From Gymnogyps californianus (taxonomy: Eukaryota > Chordata > Aves > Accipitriformes > Cathartidae): a stretch of 64,000 nt of DNA. The stretch is from positions 6,498,368 through 6,562,367 of the forward strand of contig NC_059481.1 of NCBI RefSeq assembly GCF_018139145.2, in the 5' to 3' direction. How positions within the stretch are numbered: the first letter of the stretch is position 1; the number at the start of each line of letters is the position of its first letter. Of the stretch, positions 63,999-64,000 are shown one piece after another. Under the pieces are notes generated by a model. It did not search any database. It was not told the DNA's origin and was given only the letters and a program-made list of their open reading frames with translations. Both the position numbers and the translations under genes were made by a program.

Positions 63999-64000
63999 GG

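Overview
The window is vertebrate nuclear DNA from a bird. CR1 retrotransposon tails end in the ATTCTATG-type 3' motif, and two LTRs resemble an endogenous-retrovirus family I associate with non-galliform birds. The background is AT-rich, with genes broken into GT-AG exons. I see no bacterial-style operons, tRNA, rRNA or CRISPR. Most open frames in the window are chance frames in intron, UTR or intergenic DNA.

There is one protein-coding gene, OTUD7A (Cezanne-2), an OTU-family deubiquitinase, on the + strand. Ten coding exons can be joined in frame from 8863 to 45767: 8863-9045, 12134-12352, 20836-20937, 22461-22588, 23684-23796, 33202-33329, 35301-35450, 41907-42021, 42268-42352 and 44334-45767. 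They give 2,657 coding bases, about 885 residues plus stop, with no frameshift or premature stop. The GDGNC catalytic-cysteine box, the DQAHF catalytic-histidine box, a lysine/serine-rich linker and a C-terminal A20-type zinc finger are all present. The N-terminal ~50 residues and the promoter lie upstream of the window; 1-8862 is the tail of a large 5' intron.

After the stop codon, about 10 kb (45768 to ~55810) carries no young repeats and several AATAAA signals. The best poly(A) site is at 55787-55792, followed by a GU-rich stretch. I read this as a very long 3'UTR with alternative poly(A) sites. From ~55.8 kb to 63.4 kb is intergenic DNA with no gene I can support. In human 15q13.3 the next gene on this side is KLF13, but nothing here shows it.

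Mobile DNA: a long decayed CR1 with RT remnants (7385-8582); two short CR1 3' tails (28727-28879, 34550-34649); an older CR1/L3-like stretch (about 28890-29595) abutting a solo LTR on the - strand (29601-30179); and a second LTR of the same family on the + strand (63404-63998) that ends two bases before the window does. Old MIR-like sequence is present at 35581-35790 and perhaps 43130-43280, and an old inverted-ended element sits in the putative 3'UTR (50242-50366).

I found no undescribed biological system. The best leads concern OTUD7A isoforms (a NAGNAG acceptor, and symmetric exons each carrying one catalytic residue), the long 3'UTR, and several strong inverted repeats in introns.
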